DNA of 14,902 nt from Candidatus Woesearchaeota archaeon (GTDB lineage: Archaea; Nanobdellota; Nanobdellia; Woesearchaeales; GCA-2686295): the NCBI GenBank assembly GCA_002686295.1, contig NZBB01000015.1:1-14902 (forward strand), given 5' to 3'. A program made the translations under genes and the position numbers. Under the pieces are notes generated by a model. That model was not told where the DNA came from. It saw only the letters and a program-made list of their open reading frames with translations, and did not search any database. This document shows positions 5,760-12,604 of the stretch, in pieces; within the stretch, counting starts at the first letter, position 1; each line of letters starts with the position of its first letter.

Positions 5760-6577
5760 AAGAAGAAGAAAATTGGGTTTCAAAAACAAATTTAGGAAGA
5801 CAGGTTCAAAGTAAAGAAATAACTGACATCGATGAAATACTTGGAAAGGGAATTCCAATATTAGAAAGTCAAATAGCAGACGAGTTATTGCATTTAGAAG
5901 TAGAATTATTATTGATAGGTCAAGCAAAAGGTAAATTTGGAGGGGGACAAAGAAGAGTTTTTAGACAAACTCAGAAAAAAACAAGAGAAGGAAACAAACC
6001 AAGATTTACAACTTTTGCAATAGCTGGAGATAAAAATGGTCATATAGGTATGGGTTATGGGAAAGCAAAAGAAACAATGCCTGCAAGAGAAAAAGCTGTG
6101 AGAAATGCAAAAATGAATATTTTTTCAATAAGAAGAGGGTCAGGTTCATGGGAATCACAAGCAAAAGAACCTCATTCGATACCTTTTGCTGTTGAAGGAA
6201 AATGCTCTTCAGTTAAAATAAAATTGATGCCTGCACCAAAAGGAACAGGTTTATGTATTGAGAAAGAATGTGCAAAGATTTTAGAAATGTCTGGTATAAA
6301 AGATATTTGGTCTAAAACACTTGGTCAAACAAAAAATAAATTAAATTTGTTTAAAGCATTAGAACAAGCTTTAAGATCATTATCAAAAACAAGAATACAA
6401 CAAAAACATTTTGAACAATTATCTGTTTTAGAAGGTGCAGAAAAAACACAAAAAGCAGATTTAGAAAAAGAAGAAACTTCAAAAAAGAAAGTTGTTAAGA
6501 AAAAAGAAAAAATAGCATCTGAAAAAGTAACAAAAAAAGATAAAAATCAAAAGACAAAAAAAGAGAATAAAAAATGA
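5756..6577 (+). CDS. rps5: Small-subunit ribosomal protein uS5 with a lysine-rich C-terminal tail
   Basis: A 273-residue protein of the 30S body near the mRNA entry tunnel and decoding fidelity sites. The archaeal N-terminus has ENWVSKTNLGRQV at 5-17 and ITDIDEILGKGIPILESQI at 22-40. The double-stranded RNA-binding domain starts around GQRRVFRQTQKKTREGNKPR at 64-83 and VVGDK-like FTTFAIAGDKNGHIGMGYGK at 84-103. The second domain includes SVKIKLMPAPKGTGLCI at 152-168 and GIKDIWSKTLGQTKNKLNLF at 180-199. Residues from about 225 to 273 form a tail of mostly lysine, glutamate and serine with KKKVVKKK at 243-250, resembling the tails of eL32 and eL14. Usual archaeal length is about 210-240. Confidence 0.95.
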   Translation: MKEEENWVSKTNLGRQVQSKEITDIDEILGKGIPILESQIADELLHLEVELLLIGQAKGKFGGGQRRVFRQTQKKTREGNKPRFTTFAIAGDKNGHIGMGYGKAKETMPAREKAVRNAKMNIFSIRRGSGSWESQAKEPHSIPFAVEGKCSSVKIKLMPAPKGTGLCIEKECAKILEMSGIKDIWSKTLGQTKNKLNLFKALEQALRSLSKTRIQQKHFEQLSVLEGAEKTQKADLEKEETSKKKVVKKKEKIASEKVTKKDKNQKTKKENKK

Positions 6578-6978
6578 GTGAAGAAAAAAAAGCAAAAAAA
6601 AATAGTGAAAAAATAGCTGTTATATTGATAAGAGGATTAGTTGGTGTTAACAAAAAAATTAAAGATACAATATATCTTTTAAAACTTAGAAAAAAACATA
6701 CTTGCGTAATAATAAATAATACTGATTCAAATATAGGCATGATTAAAAAAATCAAGGACTATGTTACTTATGGGTATGTAAGTGCCAAAATTCTAAAAGA
6801 ATTAGTATCAAAAAAAGGAAGAAAAGATTCAAACGGAAAACTTAAACCTTTTTTTGAATTACCCCCTCCAATAGGTGGGTTTGAAAAAAAAGGTATTAAA
6901 AAATCATTTAAACAAGGTGGAGCTCTTGGAAATAGAGGATTAGAAATAAATATTTTAATAAAAAAAATGTTAAGATGA
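6574..6978 (+). CDS. rpl30: Large-subunit ribosomal protein uL30
   Basis: A 134-residue uL30 of archaeal type (usual length about 150-155; bacterial forms are near 60). After a short lysine-rich arm, the ferredoxin-like core begins with KIAVILIRGLVGVNKKIKDT at 13-32. IYLLKLRKKHTCVIINNTDS follows at 33-52, then IGMIKKIKDYVTYGYVSAKI at 54-73 and KELVSKKGRK at 75-84. The archaeal C-terminal part has FFELPPPIGGFEKKGIKKSF at 93-112 and GGALGNRG at 115-122. ATGA overlaps link it to uS5 and uL15. Confidence 0.95.
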   Translation: MSEEKKAKKNSEKIAVILIRGLVGVNKKIKDTIYLLKLRKKHTCVIINNTDSNIGMIKKIKDYVTYGYVSAKILKELVSKKGRKDSNGKLKPFFELPPPIGGFEKKGIKKSFKQGGALGNRGLEINILIKKMLR

Positions 6979-7391
6979 AAAAAAGAAAAAAGAACGTTAG
7001 ACAGAGGGGAAATAACTCTCATGGTTGGGGTTCAAAAAAGAAGCATAGAGGAGCAGGAAATAGAGGTGGAAGAGGAAGAGCTGGCTCTGGAAAAAGAGGA
7101 GATGCAAAAAAACCATCTTTTTGGAAAGAAAAAGAAAAAAAAGGATTTGTTTCTTTAAAGAAAAAACTAACAACTATAAATATCTCTAATCTTGAAAAAT
7201 TTAATGATATAAAATTAGATCTTAAAAAACAAGGTTTTGATAAACTCTTAGGGAAAGGTGAACCAAAAAAGAAATATGAAATAAAAGTTTCATATGCTTC
7301 TCAAAAAGCCATTAAAAAGATACAATCAATAGGGGGTAAAGTTTCACTTTTAGTGAAGAACAAGCAATTAACCAAAGAGCCTGAAGAGTAA
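6975..7391 (+). CDS. rpl15: Large-subunit ribosomal protein uL15
   Basis: A 138-residue protein whose glycine/arginine-rich N-terminal arm threads into 23S rRNA. The arm is clear: QRGNNSHGWGSKKKHRGAGN at 10-29 then RGGRGRAGSGKRGDAKK at 30-46. It is followed by the archaeal segment GFVSLKKKLTTINISNLEKF at 57-76 and a C-terminal L15/L18e-type fold, KYEIKVSYASQKAIKKIQS at 100-118 with GGKVSLL at 120-126. Length is normal. It begins at the ATGA overlap with uL30 and ends one base before the SecY start. No terminator or promoter is visible between them, so secY is co-transcribed with ribosomal genes, as in most archaea. Confidence 0.96.
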   Translation: MKKRKKNVRQRGNNSHGWGSKKKHRGAGNRGGRGRAGSGKRGDAKKPSFWKEKEKKGFVSLKKKLTTINISNLEKFNDIKLDLKKQGFDKLLGKGEPKKKYEIKVSYASQKAIKKIQSIGGKVSLLVKNKQLTKEPEE

Positions 7392-7392
7392 A

Positions 7393-8760
7393 ATGTCGTT
7401 TTTTGATAAAATATTATATAATTTGCCAGAAGTTGCATCTCCTAAGCAAAAAAGATTATCATTTAAAGAAAAACTTAAATGGACTTTAATAACAGTAGTG
7501 TTATTCTATATTCTTGGATTAGTTCCTTTATATGGTCTTGGTAATAATGCCATGCAACAGTTTGAATTTTTATCAGTTGTTCTCGGTGCAAGTTTCGGAA
7601 GCATAATAAGCTTAGGAATAGGACCAATAGTTACTGCATCAATAGTTTTACAATTGTTAAATGGTTCTGGTTTGGTAAAATTTGACTTAGCAACGCATGA
7701 AGGAAAACAAAGATTTCAAGGAATACAGAAATTATTGGCTGTAGCGTTTATACTTCTTGAAGGGGCAATATACGTTTTTATGGGTGGTTTAGCACCTTTA
7801 GCAGGTGTTCCTGGAAGTACATTGATATTTCAATTGTTTTTAGGGGGAATTTTAATAATGTTCATGGATGAAGTTGTAAGCAAGTGGGGTTTTGGTTCTG
7901 GAATAAGTTTGTTCATAGCTGCAGGAGTTAGCCAATCTATTTTCATAAGAATTTTTAATCCTTTATCAAGTCCGCAAAATCCTTCGATATCTGCTGGTGC
8001 ATTACCTGCTTTATTTCAAAGCTTAAGCAGAGGTGATCCTCAAACAGCTGCAATAATGTTGTCTGCAATTATTGCTACTATATTGGTGTTTATGGTTGTA
8101 GTATTCACTCAATCAATGAAAGTAGAAATACCATTAAGCTTTGGAAGAGTAAGAGGTCATGGCATGAGATGGCCACTTAACTTTTTTTATACTAGTAACA
8201 TACCAGTTATTTTGACTGCTGCGTTGGTAGCAAATGTTCAGTTATTTGCAAGATTATTATATAATTGGGGTTTTCCAATACTGGGAAGATTTTCAGGAAA
8301 TAATCCTGTTTCAGGTTTAGCTTCATGGTTATTTGCACCAAACATTGTTCAAAGCATTATAACAGGATCTTTTTCAATTTCAATGCTTGGACAAGCAATA
8401 GTTTACTTATTGTTTTTTATGGGTGGTGCAGTCATGTTTAGTTATTTTTGGGTTCAAACAGCAGGTTTAGATGCTAGGTCTCAAGCAAAGCAAATAATGT
8501 CTTCAGGATTACATATACCGGGATTTAGGAAAGACCAAAGAGTGCTTGAAAGGTTGCTTCAAAGATATATTGGTCCTTTGACAATAATGGGTGGAATGGC
8601 TGTTGGATTATTAGCTGCAACAGCAGATCTAACAGGCGCATTTGGTAGTGGAACAGGAATACTTTTAACTGTTATGATAGTTTATCGTTTATATGAGGAA
8701 ATAGCTCAACAACATATGATGGATATGAATCCTATGATGAGAAGATTTATGGGGAAATAA
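7393..8760 (+). CDS. secY: Protein translocase subunit SecY (Sec61 alpha homologue)
   Basis: A 455-residue channel subunit that passes unfolded secretory proteins across, and membrane proteins into, the cytoplasmic membrane with SecE and SecG/Sec61-beta (not in this window). It has the expected ten hydrophobic spans. Landmarks are TM1 at about 29-49, the plug region around 50-65, the conserved WGFGSGISLFIAAGV at 165-179, the cytosolic loop with FGRVRGHGMRWPLNFFYTSN at 250-269, the ribosome-binding C5 loop with GFRKDQRVLERLLQRYIGPL at 377-396, and the last span with GTGILLTVMIVYRLYEEIA at 420-438. Length is typical for archaea (430-490). It starts one base after uL15 and ends one base before the DUF106 gene, so ribosome tunnel, translocon and insertase are encoded in one block. 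Confidence 0.97.
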   Translation: MSFFDKILYNLPEVASPKQKRLSFKEKLKWTLITVVLFYILGLVPLYGLGNNAMQQFEFLSVVLGASFGSIISLGIGPIVTASIVLQLLNGSGLVKFDLATHEGKQRFQGIQKLLAVAFILLEGAIYVFMGGLAPLAGVPGSTLIFQLFLGGILIMFMDEVVSKWGFGSGISLFIAAGVSQSIFIRIFNPLSSPQNPSISAGALPALFQSLSRGDPQTAAIMLSAIIATILVFMVVVFTQSMKVEIPLSFGRVRGHGMRWPLNFFYTSNIPVILTAALVANVQLFARLLYNWGFPILGRFSGNNPVSGLASWLFAPNIVQSIITGSFSISMLGQAIVYLLFFMGGAVMFSYFWVQTAGLDARSQAKQIMSSGLHIPGFRKDQRVLERLLQRYIGPLTIMGGMAVGLLAATADLTGAFGSGTGILLTVMIVYRLYEEIAQQHMMDMNPMMRRFMGK

Positions 8761-8761
8761 A

Positions 8762-9517
8762 ATGTTTGAAAACATATTAGATTCAATTTTTAATCCTTTG
8801 TTAGATTTAGGTTTTTTCTGGGCAATTTTAATAATTTCATTTTTAATAACTCTTTTTATAACTGTAGTTTATAAATTTGCAACCGATCAAGATCTTATGA
8901 AAAAATTGAAAGCAGAAATGAAGTTTTTACAAAAAGAAATGAAACTTCTTAAGAATAATCCTAAGAAAGCTATGGCTCATCAAAAGAAGATAATGGAAAA
9001 AAACATGCAATATATGAAACATTCTTTCAAACCAACACTTTATACTTTCATACCAATAATAATAATATTTGGATGGTTAAATAGTCACATGGCTTTTTTA
9101 CCAATACAACCAAATTCAGAATTTGAAATAAGCACAGAATTTAAGCAGGGTACTTTTGGAGATATTTCGCTTGAAATAATTCCTGAATTAATGTTTATTT
9201 CATCAGAAAAGCAAACAATAGATAATAATGTTGCAACTTGGAAATTAAAAGGTGAAACAGGAGAGTATCAAATCAATATTCTTTTTGACAATAGAAACTA
9301 TGAAAAGGATTTATTAATAACAAATGAGAATACTTATAAAAAACCTGAAAAAATAATTAAAGATTCTGAGCTTGAAAAGATAATTATACATAATGAAAAA
9401 GTAAGACCTTTGGGAAATATAAGTCTTTTTGGATGGAAACCTGGTTGGTTAGGCACATATATTTTGCTTTCTTTAGTATTCAGTTTTTCTTTAAGGAAGC
9501 TAATGAATATAAGCTAA
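8762..9517 (+). CDS. DUF106 / EMC3-TMCO1 family membrane protein (YidC-like insertase)
   Basis: A 251-residue predicted insertase of the Oxa1 superfamily, usually encoded after secY in archaea. Layout: TM1 at about 17-39, a charged cytosolic coiled-coil hairpin at 41-85 (MKKLKAEMKFLQKEMKLLKN at 46-65), TM2 at 92-115, an external beta-rich domain of about 100 residues (118-215, with WKLKGETGEYQINILFDN at 160-177), and TM3 at 226-246 beginning WKPGWLGTYILLS. The three-span arrangement with a positively charged coiled coil is the family hallmark. It likely inserts proteins with short translocated tails near the ribosome and SecY. Adenylate kinase, often between secY and this gene in other archaea, is not here. 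The stop overlaps the presumed BRE of the eL34 promoter. Confidence 0.9.
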   Translation: MFENILDSIFNPLLDLGFFWAILIISFLITLFITVVYKFATDQDLMKKLKAEMKFLQKEMKLLKNNPKKAMAHQKKIMEKNMQYMKHSFKPTLYTFIPIIIIFGWLNSHMAFLPIQPNSEFEISTEFKQGTFGDISLEIIPELMFISSEKQTIDNNVATWKLKGETGEYQINILFDNRNYEKDLLITNENTYKKPEKIIKDSELEKIIIHNEKVRPLGNISLFGWKPGWLGTYILLSLVFSFSLRKLMNIS

Positions 9518-9528
9518 AGTTTTATAAA
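9514..9528 (+). promoter_or_regulatory. TATA box and BRE for eL34-eL14
   Basis: TTTATAAA at 9521-9528 is preceded by CTAAAGT at 9514-9520, which matches most of the archaeal TFB-recognition element (AA at 9517-9518, T at 9520). The TATA centre is about 26-27 bases from the eL34 ATG (9551), so transcription would start at or near the start codon, giving a leaderless mRNA. The BRE overlaps the stop codon of the DUF106 gene. Confidence 0.72.
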
Positions 9529-9550
9529 CAAAAGATTTTTTCATTTAAAA

Positions 9551-9817
9551 ATGCCAGCAGGTAATAAAAAATCAAGAACATTTAGAAAGATTTTCAAGAG
9601 GACACCAGGTGGAAAAAACGTAATTCATTATGAAAAAAGAAAGCCAAAATCACCAAAATGTTCTGTTTGTGGAAAACAGTTAATAGGTATACCAAGACTT
9701 AGTGATAAGAAACTTCAAAAAACAGCTAAATCAAAAAAAAGACCTGAAAGACCTTATGGTGGTCGATTGTGTGGTTCATGTTTAAAAGTTAAATTAATAA
9801 AAGAAGTAAGATCTTAA
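9551..9817 (+). CDS. rpl34e: Large-subunit ribosomal protein eL34
   Basis: An 88-residue zinc-ribbon protein of the archaeal/eukaryotic 50S. The N-terminus has SRTFRKIFKRTPGGKNVIHY at 8-27, the family hallmark. KRKPKSPKCSVCGKQLIGIP follows at 29-48 with the first zinc pair C37/C40, then KKRPERPYGGRLCGSCL at 62-78 with the second pair C74/C77. Length is normal. Unlike the upstream genes it is separated by 33 bases and has its own TATA box, so it probably heads a new transcript with eL14. The ATG has no Shine-Dalgarno, in line with leaderless translation. The stop codon lies in the outer arm of a stem-loop before eL14. Confidence 0.96.
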   Translation: MPAGNKKSRTFRKIFKRTPGGKNVIHYEKRKPKSPKCSVCGKQLIGIPRLSDKKLQKTAKSKKRPERPYGGRLCGSCLKVKLIKEVRS

Positions 9818-9849
9818 GTGTTATTGGCAACAAACACTATTCTTAAGAT
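9811..9849 (+). promoter_or_regulatory. Two-part stem-loop between eL34 and eL14
   Basis: The inner stem pairs AGTGTT (9817-9822) with AACACT (9833-9838) around a 10-base loop. An outer stem pairs ATCTTAA (9811-9817) with TTAAGAT (9843-9849), leaving a small bulge on the right side. It includes the eL34 stop codon and ends two bases before the eL14 Shine-Dalgarno. No T-run follows, so termination is unlikely. Translation control or RNA processing is more plausible. Confidence 0.5.
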
Positions 9850-9850
9850 T

Positions 9851-9858
9851 AAGGAGGA
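9851..9858 (+). promoter_or_regulatory. Strong Shine-Dalgarno for eL14
   Basis: AAGGAGGA, ending 5 bases before ATG 9864, is the longest anti-16S match in the window. The other genes have GGTG(A) or nothing. It fixes the eL14 start. Confidence 0.9.
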
Positions 9859-9863
9859 AAAAA

Positions 9864-10325
9864 ATGTTTGAAATAGGAAGGTTATGTGTTAAAATAGCCG
9901 GAAGGGATGCGGGATTAAAATGTGTTGTTGTAGAAATATTAGACAATACTTATGTAATGATAGATGGACAAACAAGAAGAAGAAAATGTAACGTTAAACA
10001 TCTTGAACCTTTAAAAGAAGTTATTAAAGTAAAAACGAAAGCAACTCACAAAGATGTCGTTGTAGAATTTAAAAAGTTAAAGATTGAAATAATAGATAGT
10101 AAGCCAAAGAAGAAAACTTCAAAACCTGTAAAACAAAGAAGAAAAAAAGAAAAATTAAATGATGAAAATTCTTCAAAAGAAGTGATTAAGAAAACAGAGA
10201 TAAAGGTTAATAAGGATAAAATTGTTAAGAATGAAAAAAATAAGGTTGTAAAAGTTGTGAAAAAGAAAACAACTAAAAAATCAACTATTAAATCAAAAAC
10301 AAAAAAAACCTTTGAAAAAAACTAA
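9864..10325 (+). CDS. rpl14e: Large-subunit ribosomal protein eL14 with a long lysine-rich C-terminal tail
   Basis: A 153-residue protein. Residues 1-76 are a complete eL14 SH3/KOW-like core: EIGRLCVKIAGRDAGLKCVV at 3-22, EILDNTYVMIDGQTRRRKCN at 24-43 and VKHLEPLKEVIKV at 44-56. Archaeal eL14 proteins usually end near residue 80-100. Here about 75 further residues, mostly lysine with valine, threonine and serine, form a likely disordered, RNA-binding tail. Residues 119-148 are identical, codon for codon, to the tail of the gene before uL29. The tail is rich in A-runs (8 As at 10301-10308), which read as T-runs on the other strand. It has the best Shine-Dalgarno in the window and is convergent with the LOG gene, 15 bases away. 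The neighbour often seen here in other archaea (cmk, truB/cbf5) is absent. Confidence 0.93.
   Translation: MFEIGRLCVKIAGRDAGLKCVVVEILDNTYVMIDGQTRRRKCNVKHLEPLKEVIKVKTKATHKDVVVEFKKLKIEIIDSKPKKKTSKPVKQRRKKEKLNDENSSKEVIKKTEIKVNKDKIVKNEKNKVVKVVKKKTTKKSTIKSKTKKTFEKN
10217..10307 (+). repeat. 91-base perfect direct repeat, copy 2 (inside the eL14 tail)
   Basis: Identical to window positions 1-91 and in the same reading frame. In this copy both flanks are visible: on the left the eL14 tail continues without match information, since copy 1 starts at the window edge, and on the right divergence is abrupt after 10307. Confidence 0.97.
10301..10321 (-). terminator. T-run terminator for the pheS-pheT-LOG transcript
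   Basis: Read on the minus strand, A7 (10315-10321) and A8 (10301-10308) become two T-runs, the first starting 20 bases beyond the LOG stop. They are formed by lysine codons at the end of eL14. Together with 10344-10356 they make a two-way convergent terminator. Confidence 0.5.
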
Positions 10326-10340
10326 AAGTATTAAGTGAAA

Positions 10341-10937
10341 TTATTTTTTTTTCTTTATGTATTCTTCACCACCTTTTTTTAAGTCCATTAGTTCTTGATC
10401 TAGTTTACTAAGCTTTCTATCTTTTTGACGATCTTTTTCAACTAGTTTTAAAATTTTATTAACTGCTTCTTTTGGAGTTTTTGCATCAGATATTTTTATT
10501 GTTTTTCTTTTATCAAGATATTTGTTTGCTAAAAACTTTGCAGTTCCTCCACTTGTAGATAGTGCTACTAAAGGTTTATTTTGCATATAACCATAAGTTG
10601 CTTCATTCAAAGTTCCTGCTCCACCACCAACAACTATTGCTCCTTCACAAGTATTAAGATTTATAGAATTTCTAGACCATCCAATACCTGTAGCCACGAC
10701 AACATCTGCATATTGATTTACTAATTGAGTAGATTCCCAAGGAATAATTCCTACAGTTAGTCCTTTAGCTTTTTTTGCACCTTTAAACGTTGCTTCCATA
10801 ACACCCATTCCTCCTCCAGTAATAACAGTACATCCTTTTTTGGCTAATTCTTCGCCAACTTTTTCAGCTAATTTATAAGCTTTTTTTGTACATATAGAAC
10901 TACTAGAACCCAATACTGCTATTTGTATTTTTTTCAT
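10341..10937 (-). CDS. LOG / TIGR00725-type Rossmann-fold nucleotide-binding protein
   Basis: A 198-residue protein of the LOG superfamily, whose characterised members are phosphoribohydrolases acting on nucleoside monophosphates (cytokinin activation in plants) or molybdenum-cofactor carriers. Seen here: N-terminal strand KIQIAVLGSSSS at 3-14, GGGMGVMEA at 41-49, SRNSIN at 88-93 and GGGAGTLNEA at 104-113, equivalent to the catalytic GGxGTxxE motif with its glutamate at 112. The usual proline before that motif is valine, which suits the TIGR00725 branch. The C-terminal 30 residues are charged and lysine-rich. The start overlaps the pheT stop as ATGA, with GGTGA four bases upstream, so it is translated with PheRS. 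The true substrate is unknown, and a role linked to tRNA charging is not implied by the sequence. Confidence 0.88.
   Translation of the reverse strand: MKKIQIAVLGSSSSICTKKAYKLAEKVGEELAKKGCTVITGGGMGVMEATFKGAKKAKGLTVGIIPWESTQLVNQYADVVVATGIGWSRNSINLNTCEGAIVVGGGAGTLNEATYGYMQNKPLVALSTSGGTAKFLANKYLDKRKTIKISDAKTPKEAVNKILKLVEKDRQKDRKLSKLDQELMDLKKGGEEYIKKKK
10344..10356 (+). terminator. T-run terminator for the eL34-eL14 transcript
   Basis: Nine T (10344-10352), then C and three T, lie 18 bases after the eL14 stop, inside the lysine-coding end of the convergent LOG gene. Archaeal RNA polymerase terminates at such non-template T-runs without a hairpin. Confidence 0.6.
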
Positions 10938-12604
10938 TTTTTCACCAACTTACATATTTCTGTAAGATTAAGTTCAAAAGTACACACAGGCATATCTATC
11001 CTGAAATTACTTAAAACCTTCGGATTTATTTCACCTACATATGCAACAGATTTATTTTTAACAAAAACTCTTCCAACTCTTCCTTCTATGAAAGAATCAT
11101 GTTTTATTTCTTCAATTGAATAATCTAATCCAATAGCATTCATTAAAAAGTCAAGAATTTGTTTTGCATCTGTAAAATCAGATTTTTTATCTGCTTTAGC
11201 CCATGCAACCCTAACAGGATTTTTTGTTTTTGTCTCCGCATTTTTATCAAACACCACCACTTCTCCAATTTCAAAAATTTGTTGAGGATATTCTTTATTT
11301 GTATTTTTGCTTAAAAATTCCATTAAGCAGGGAGTTATCCAAGTTCTAAAAGAAGACCAGTTCTTAGAAACAGGATTATCTACTTCGACAACTTTTATAT
11401 TCTTTAAATTCATTTTCTCGATAAGATTGTTTTTGTTTGTTAAAGTATAAGAAAGTATTTCTTGAGATCCAGTTCCAATCAAAATATTTGCTATTTTTTT
11501 GTTAAATAGATTTATTTTGTTTATTTTTTGTGTGGTTATTAATTTTGGGCTAATAGGTTCAATATTGTTGTATCCATATCTTATGGTGACATCTTCAACA
11601 ACGTCTACAGGATGCATTATATCTTGTCTTATGGATGAATATTCTAATTCTAAGTTATTTCCTTTATCTTTAACTTTGTAATTTGCTTGTTTCAATAGTT
11701 TAATAATATTTTTTTTACCAATTGAAAGTCCTGTTCTTTTTTCAATATATTTCCAGTTGATTTTAATTTTTTTTAGTTTTAAATTAGGTGTAACTATTTC
11801 TTTTTCAGGATAAACAACTTTTACAGTTTGTAATTCTCCACCTCTATCTACAAGTGCTGCAACAATTACATTTAGAGAAGGCATTAAATATTTGAATTCG
11901 AATCCACTGCATTCTATGAACACAGCTTTAGTTTTTTCAGTAACTTTTCCAGTGTAATCAGAATTAATAATTGGGGGCATAGATAAAACTTCACCGGCAG
12001 AATCAAGAAATAAAGGGTATTGAGAGTGTTCTTCTAACAGGTGAGCATATTCTTTTCCTTTAGGATGAGTTCTAAGAATTTGATTCAGATTAAGTTTTTT
12101 TGTAAATTCTAATGGTATAAATTTAATGTCATTTGGTTTAAATGATTTATAATTTATAGGACCTTTTATTTTATGCAAGTCATAAACTCCTATGGCTACT
12201 TCTTTTCTTTTGTTTCCAAAAGTTTCACAAATCTTTTCTTGAAGTTGAATTAATTGTGATAATATTTCATGCGTTAATTTTAAGTTTTTAATTACTGCAC
12301 AAACAGTTTTTGGTCTTATTTTTTTTAAATTCTTATCAACCTTTACTATTAATCCCGAATTTTTTAGTTTTTCAAAAGAAAGATTGTTTGTTTTTCCATA
12401 CTTTGTTTTAATTTCTCTAGCAATACCCTCTGAAGACCATAAATCGGGTCTGTTTGTATCTGCAATCTCTACTTTTAATACATTTCCATTAATACTCTCA
12501 AGTTCTCCTTTTACTAACATTAAATCTTCTTCTAATTCTTTTTTTGTTAGATTTTTTCCTATTAAGTTGAAAAGATCTTTTTTTGAAATTTCAATTGTCG
12601 GCAT
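10934..12604 (-). CDS. pheT: Phenylalanyl-tRNA synthetase beta subunit (archaeal type)
   Basis: A 556-residue subunit of the (alpha-beta)2 PheRS, which charges tRNA-Phe with phenylalanine. The beta chain edits mischarged tyrosine and supports the alpha active site. Domains: the N-terminal B1-like part with DTNRPDLWSSEGIAREI at 49-65; the B3/B4 editing domain at about 85-275 with HPKGKEYAHLLEEHSQYPLF at 180-199 and SMPPIINSDYTGKVT at 208-222; B5 with SIRQDIMHPVDVVEDVTIRY at 324-343; and a catalytic-like domain with DNPVSKNWSSFRTWITPCLM at 409-428. The anticodon-binding B8 domain of bacteria is absent, as in other archaea. It starts at ATG 12604 with GGTG five bases upstream, sharing one base with the pheS stop (TAATG). 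It ends KLVKK, where GGTGA serves the next gene. Confidence 0.96.
   Translation of the reverse strand: MPTIEISKKDLFNLIGKNLTKKELEEDLMLVKGELESINGNVLKVEIADTNRPDLWSSEGIAREIKTKYGKTNNLSFEKLKNSGLIVKVDKNLKKIRPKTVCAVIKNLKLTHEILSQLIQLQEKICETFGNKRKEVAIGVYDLHKIKGPINYKSFKPNDIKFIPLEFTKKLNLNQILRTHPKGKEYAHLLEEHSQYPLFLDSAGEVLSMPPIINSDYTGKVTEKTKAVFIECSGFEFKYLMPSLNVIVAALVDRGGELQTVKVVYPEKEIVTPNLKLKKIKINWKYIEKRTGLSIGKKNIIKLLKQANYKVKDKGNNLELEYSSIRQDIMHPVDVVEDVTIRYGYNNIEPISPKLITTQKINKINLFNKKIANILIGTGSQEILSYTLTNKNNLIEKMNLKNIKVVEVDNPVSKNWSSFRTWITPCLMEFLSKNTNKEYPQQIFEIGEVVVFDKNAETKTKNPVRVAWAKADKKSDFTDAKQILDFLMNAIGLDYSIEEIKHDSFIEGRVGRVFVKNKSVAYVGEINPKVLSNFRIDMPVCTFELNLTEICKLVKK

Noticed and set aside
10923..11123. Plus-strand frame opposite pheT
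   Set aside because: No recognisable domain, no promoter or Shine-Dalgarno, and fully inside conserved pheT.
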